NCBI GenBank assembly: GCA_041483675.1
Contig: JBGPGE010000011.1
Span: forward strand, 1-64,000
Reading direction: 5' to 3'
DNA from: 2-12-FULL-60-19 sp041483675
Lineage (GTDB): Bacteria; Desulfobacterota; Binatia; UBA9968
DNA length: 64,000 nucleotides
Every line of letters starts with the position of its first letter. Positions within the stretch are counted from its first letter, which is position 1. The notes beneath the pieces were generated by a model. It saw nothing but the letters and a program-made list of their open reading frames with translations. It was not told where the DNA came from and did no database searches. This document shows, piece by piece, positions 60,276-64,000 of this stretch. Both the position numbers and the translations under genes were made by a program.

Positions 60276-62819
60276 ATGCGAAAGCCGGATTTACCCATTT
60301 TCGAAATCGAGCGGCCGTTGCTCCAAACGCTGGCGGCGCAGAAGCGGCTGGTTCTAACCGCGCCCACCGGCTCGGGCAAATCGACCCAGGTGCCGCAGAT
60401 GCTGCTCGACGGCGGTTTGCTGCGCGACGGCCAGGTGGCGGTCTTGCAGCCGCGCCGGTTGCCCACGCGAATGCTCGCGGCGTGGGTCGCGCAAGCTCGG
60501 GGCGTAAAACTCGGCGGTGAGGTGGGCTACCAGATGCGGCTGGACAACGTCACTTCCGCCGCCACACGGATCTGTTACGTGACTGAAGGTCTGCTGTTGC
60601 GCAAGATGCTGGCCGACCCTGGGTTAACGGGGATCACGGCAATTGTCTTCGACGAATTTCACGAGCGGCATCTCTACGGCGACCTCACGCTGGCCCGCGC
60701 GCTGCAAATTCAGGAATCGACGCGGCCCGATCTCATCGTCGTCGTCATGTCGGCCACGTTGGACGTCGCCCATGTCAAAATGGTTCAGAAGTATCTCGAT
60801 CCTTGCGCGGTGTTGTCGTCTGAGGGCCGGACGTACCCTGTCGCCTTCGAATATCTGGCCAAGCCTCCAGGCGACGCGCCCGTCTGGGGCCTCGCGGTCA
60901 AAGAGCTCCAACGCCTGGTGCGCGAGCACGAAGGCGATGCCCTCATCTTCATGCCCGGCGCCTATGAGATCGCGCGCACCGTGCAGGCGGCGCGCGATGC
61001 GCTCGGGCGGGATTTCGTCGTCTTTCCGCTGCACGGCGAATTGCCGCCGGTCGATCAGGATGCGGCGGTCGCCCGCTATGACCGGCGCAAAATCGTCGTC
61101 GCCACCAACGTCGCCGAAACCTCGCTTACGATCGACGGCGTGCGCCTGGTGATCGACAGCGGCCTGGCGCGCATCCCGCGATACGATCCCTATCGCGGCA
61201 TCAACACGTTACTCGTAGAAAAAATCAGCCGCGCCGCAGCCGACCAGCGGGCAGGACGTGCCGGACGGACCGCGCCCGGACACTGCCTGCGTCTATGGAC
61301 GTCGCACGATCAGAGCGCGCGTCCGGCCCAGGAACTCTCGGAAGTGAAACGGCTGGATCTCTCGGAGGCGATCCTCACGCTCAAGGCGGGCGGCGTGAAC
61401 GACGTACAAACATTTCGCTGGCTGGAGCCGCCCGATCCTCTTTCGTTGGCCCGCGCCGAGACGCTTCTCACCGATCTGGGAGCCATCGACAACACGACGG
61501 GCGCCATCACCGCGCTCGGACGACGCATGCTCGCATTTCCCGTGCACCCGCGCTATGCGCGCATGCTGCTGGCCGCCGGCGATTATGGCTGCGTGCGTCC
61601 CGTGGCGTTGATCGCGGCGCTCACGCAAGGGCGGGATCTGCTCGCGCGCCGACAGGCAAAGTCAGTCGAAGACCCGCGCGAAGAGTTGGTCGGTAAAGAA
61701 ACGGAGTCGGATTTTTTTGTGCTGATGCGCGCCTGGCGCTACGCCGAGCAGAATGGCTACCACGTCGACCGTTGCCGCCGAATGGGCATTCACGCGCAAG
61801 CGGCCCATCAGGTCGGGCCGTTGTTCGAGCAGTTTTTGCGCATCGCCGCGGCCGAGGGCTTGGACACGAGCGAGAAGCCGATCGCGCCCGATGCCGTGCA
61901 GCGTTGCGTACTGGTCGGCTTTTCCGACCAGGTCGCCAGGCGTCTTGGCGGCTCGCAACGCTGCGAGCTGGTCCATGGCCGGCGCGGCGTGTTGGCGCGA
62001 GAGAGCGTTGTGAAAGCGCCTCTCTTCGTCGTCTCCGAAGTGCGCGAGGTGGAAAGTGGCGGCGGACGAAACCGAAACTTAAATGTCGTGTTGAATCTCG
62101 CCACGGCGGTAAAAGAAGAATGGCTGCGTAAACTTTTCCCGGGGGACTTCAAAGAAGTCCATGCGATTGCCTACGACCCGACCTTGCGGCGCGTCGTCGC
62201 ACGCGAGGAAACACGCTTTCGTGATTTGGTTCTAGAAGAGAAACTCTCCGGCGATCCGCCGGCGGAGGAGGCAGCGAAGATACTCGCGCGCGAAGTTGCG
62301 TCCGGCCGCTGCGCCCTCGAGAACTGGAACGAGTTCGTTGAACAATGGATCTTGCGCGTCAATCGATTGCGCGAGTGGATGCCGGAGCTGGCATTGCCCG
62401 CGATTGGTGAGGAAGACAAAAGCGCGATCATCGAGCATATTTGTCACGGCGCGATCAGCTATAACGAAATCAAAGATCAAGCTGTTCTGCCCGTGGTCAA
62501 GTCATGGCTGTCCCGGCAGCAGCAGGCGTGGATCGAAGAATACGCGCCTGAGCGGATCGAGCTGCCCAACGGCCGCGCCGTGAAGGTCGCCTACTCCGGC
62601 GACGGGCCACCGACGATTGCGGCGCGCATCCAGGATCTGTACGGCATCAAAGAAGGGCTCTGGATCGCCGGCCGCCGCGTTCGCGTCCGCATTCAGGTGC
62701 TCGCGCCCAGCAACCGGCCGGTGCAGGTTACCGAGAACCTGGCGGCCTTCTGGCGTGAAACCTATCCGAAACTCAAACCGCAACTTAAGCGCAGGTATCC
62801 CAAGCACGACTGGCGCTGA
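60276..62819 (+). CDS. hrpB: HrpB-like DEAH-box ATP-dependent helicase
   Basis: An 847-residue DEAH-type RNA-helicase-like protein. APTGSGKST (29-37, Walker A), DEFH (126-129, Walker B), VVMSATLD (SAT), then the second RecA domain with VATNVAETSLTIDGV and QRAGRAGRTAPG (motif VI). HrpB proteins are about 800-820 residues and fit in size and order, but the C-terminal third differs from the E. coli form, so the name is by similarity of the core only. Start 60276 is inferred from domain onset; 60255 is open too. No strong ribosome-binding site. Confidence 0.85.
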   Translation: MRKPDLPIFEIERPLLQTLAAQKRLVLTAPTGSGKSTQVPQMLLDGGLLRDGQVAVLQPRRLPTRMLAAWVAQARGVKLGGEVGYQMRLDNVTSAATRICYVTEGLLLRKMLADPGLTGITAIVFDEFHERHLYGDLTLARALQIQESTRPDLIVVVMSATLDVAHVKMVQKYLDPCAVLSSEGRTYPVAFEYLAKPPGDAPVWGLAVKELQRLVREHEGDALIFMPGAYEIARTVQAARDALGRDFVVFPLHGELPPVDQDAAVARYDRRKIVVATNVAETSLTIDGVRLVIDSGLARIPRYDPYRGINTLLVEKISRAAADQRAGRAGRTAPGHCLRLWTSHDQSARPAQELSEVKRLDLSEAILTLKAGGVNDVQTFRWLEPPDPLSLARAETLLTDLGAIDNTTGAITALGRRMLAFPVHPRYARMLLAAGDYGCVRPVALIAALTQGRDLLARRQAKSVEDPREELVGKETESDFFVLMRAWRYAEQNGYHVDRCRRMGIHAQAAHQVGPLFEQFLRIAAAEGLDTSEKPIAPDAVQRCVLVGFSDQVARRLGGSQRCELVHGRRGVLARESVVKAPLFVVSEVREVESGGGRNRNLNVVLNLATAVKEEWLRKLFPGDFKEVHAIAYDPTLRRVVAREETRFRDLVLEEKLSGDPPAEEAAKILAREVASGRCALENWNEFVEQWILRVNRLREWMPELALPAIGEEDKSAIIEHICHGAISYNEIKDQAVLPVVKSWLSRQQQAWIEEYAPERIELPNGRAVKVAYSGDGPPTIAARIQDLYGIKEGLWIAGRRVRVRIQVLAPSNRPVQVTENLAAFWRETYPKLKPQLKRRYPKHDWR

Positions 62820-62918
62820 ACGGCAGCACAAACTGTTTAGATATCCATGCCTGACCCCAGGTGATTTCTTTTCCGCTTGTATCCTACAAACCGTTGTTGT
62901 ATTGGGCCCTATTAGACG

Positions 62919-64000
62919 ATGCCAACCAAACGCTCATACGCATATTTGGTTTTAGTCCTTTTCGGACTCGGTCTCGCCGGCTCGCTGTGTGTCGCTGTCC
63001 CGTTCAGTGAAGCCGCTCAACCTCGACAGAACCAATCGGATCTGCTGGATGCCAATGTCCGCGAGCTGATCCTCGCGGGAAGATATCCGGATGCTCTCCT
63101 GCTAGCGCGAAAGATCCTAGCCGACCGCGAAAAGCAACCTACCCGCGATCGAGTCGGGGACGGCTTCTATCAACTCGCGGAAGTACTCAGGCTCAACGGC
63201 AAATACGCCGAGGCAAAAACCGCTTACGAGCGAGCGCTCGAGATCTACGAGCCTTTAGTTATATCGATTCCCGGGATGGTTGTTTTCACTCTGGCCCGGC
63301 TGGCGAGCGATCTTATGGAGATGGGGGATTTTTCCGCGGCGAAACCCCTGCTGGACCGCGCGCTTGCTCTCGCCGAAAAGGCACTGCACCCGACCGACTT
63401 TCGAGTCACGTTCATCCTGACTACTCTCGGCCGCTATTACGAGGCGGTCGGCGACTATTCCTCCGCCAAAGCATTTTACGAACGGTCATTGAAAATCCGT
63501 CAAACCCTACGCCAGCAGAGTCCTGGTAATTTCGCGGGGAGCTTGCAGCAACTGGCGACCCTCCACTTGAAAACCGGCGACTACGCGGCGGCGCGGCCAC
63601 TTCTGGAGGAAGCACTTGCCATCCGGGTGAAAATACGTGGAAGCGGTCATCCCGACGTCGCCGGGACACTTTCTCATTTGGCGCTGGCTCTCGAAAGAAG
63701 CCGAGACTATTCCGGCGCGAGAAAGTCCTACGAGCGGGCGCTGGCGATTGTTCGAGCAATGGGCCAGCCGGAAATCCGGCGGCGCTCGGCATTCGGCCTC
63801 GGGAGAATAAATGAACACGAAAATCGCTTCGCGGACGCGCTCGCTCTTTATCAGGAATCGGTGCGGATGCTCGAGGATTCGTCGGCGCAATTCGAACAGG
63901 AATCGCAGCGGGCCTTGTATTTTCAGGCCGGCGACAAACTAGCCGTCTACGATGCCCTTGCCCGATTGCTGCTCAAGCTTCACGAGCAGGATGGCACCAA
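62919..64000 (+). CDS. TPR-repeat protein, truncated by the window end
   Basis: Open to the end of the window (360 codons so far). Signal or membrane segment at residues 8-30 (YLVLVLFGLGLAGSLCVAV after a short basic start), then several TPR units (GRYPDALLLARKILADREK; AEAKTAYERALEIYEP; DFSAAKPLLDRALALAEK; YSSAKAFYERSLKIRQ; YAAARPLLEEALAIRVK; YSGARKSYERALAIVR). The last part, LYQESVRMLEDSSAQFEQESQR, resembles the linker ahead of CHAT peptidase domains in TPR-CHAT proteins. I infer, but cannot see, a CHAT domain beyond 64000. Confidence 0.75.
   Translation, partial: MPTKRSYAYLVLVLFGLGLAGSLCVAVPFSEAAQPRQNQSDLLDANVRELILAGRYPDALLLARKILADREKQPTRDRVGDGFYQLAEVLRLNGKYAEAKTAYERALEIYEPLVISIPGMVVFTLARLASDLMEMGDFSAAKPLLDRALALAEKALHPTDFRVTFILTTLGRYYEAVGDYSSAKAFYERSLKIRQTLRQQSPGNFAGSLQQLATLHLKTGDYAAARPLLEEALAIRVKIRGSGHPDVAGTLSHLALALERSRDYSGARKSYERALAIVRAMGQPEIRRRSAFGLGRINEHENRFADALALYQESVRMLEDSSAQFEQESQRALYFQAGDKLAVYDALARLLLKLHEQDGT

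Overview
The window is a GC-rich (about 60%) chromosomal segment of a Gram-negative bacterium. Gram-negative is inferred from Sec and lipoprotein signal peptides, periplasmic binding proteins, a periplasmic Spy-like protein and TRAP/TctC transport parts. The mix of many solitary NMT1/TctC/TAXI-type binding proteins with COG2159 amidohydrolases, VOC proteins, Kelch proteins and a Rieske oxygenase is what I associate with uncultured soil or groundwater lineages (Binatota, Rokubacteria/Methylomirabilota, Tectomicrobia-like or deltaproteobacterial MAGs). The sequence alone does not settle the phylum. I see no rRNA, tRNA or CRISPR array.

Layout. 1-3047: a truncated TenA/PqqC-like gene, a class II aldolase and a HEAT-repeat protein. 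2931-6732: the most unusual region. The last 39 codons of the HEAT gene, stop included, recur four more times downstream. Between the copies lie four short cassettes carrying toxin-antitoxin genes, orphan antitoxins and one lipoprotein. 6733-8461: further accessory genes, ending with a PBECR2-like/DUF2283 toxin-antitoxin pair. 8579-31536: mainly metabolic and transport genes. These are two SBP genes with an amidase or Rieske oxygenase beside them, feoA-feoB with a small zinc-ribbon gene behind a sigma-54-type promoter, a TctC-Kelch-GlcG-CMD-SDR-MFS run, an ECF sigma/anti-sigma/Spy/M23 envelope-stress group, a PAS protein, a bactofilin pair and a TAXI-TRAP transporter. 31567-36084: a HELTH metallopeptidase and a lower-GC IetA-IetS-like AAA ATPase/subtilase pair with a DUF2188 gene. 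36294-40897: a cupin gene with a stop in its signal peptide, a class III alcohol dehydrogenase, BrnT-BrnA, an MFS gene and a VapB-VapC pair. 40972-64000: malate synthase G, a truncated isochorismatase cut off by a palindromic repeat, Kelch, VOC, SBP, amidohydrolase and hydrolase genes, a di-haem oxidoreductase, tdh-kbl, an HrpB-like helicase and the start of a TPR protein that runs off the end.

How they fit together. Core functions visible are ferrous iron uptake (FeoAB), threonine catabolism to glycine (Tdh-Kbl), C2 assimilation (malate synthase G), formaldehyde/alcohol oxidation (class III ADH), and uptake plus hydrolysis of organic acids or aromatics (binding proteins, amidase, amidohydrolases, Rieske oxygenase, enoyl-CoA hydratase). 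Accessory DNA is concentrated at 2931-8461 and 32294-40897. It includes at least four recognisable toxin-antitoxin pairs, several orphan antitoxins and a predicted plasmid-stability/defence module. A 129-bp palindromic mini-element with 27-bp terminal inverted repeats occurs twice complete (4102-4230, 9565-9693) and in fragments. The candidate new system is the 3'-end-restoring cassette array behind the HEAT gene.
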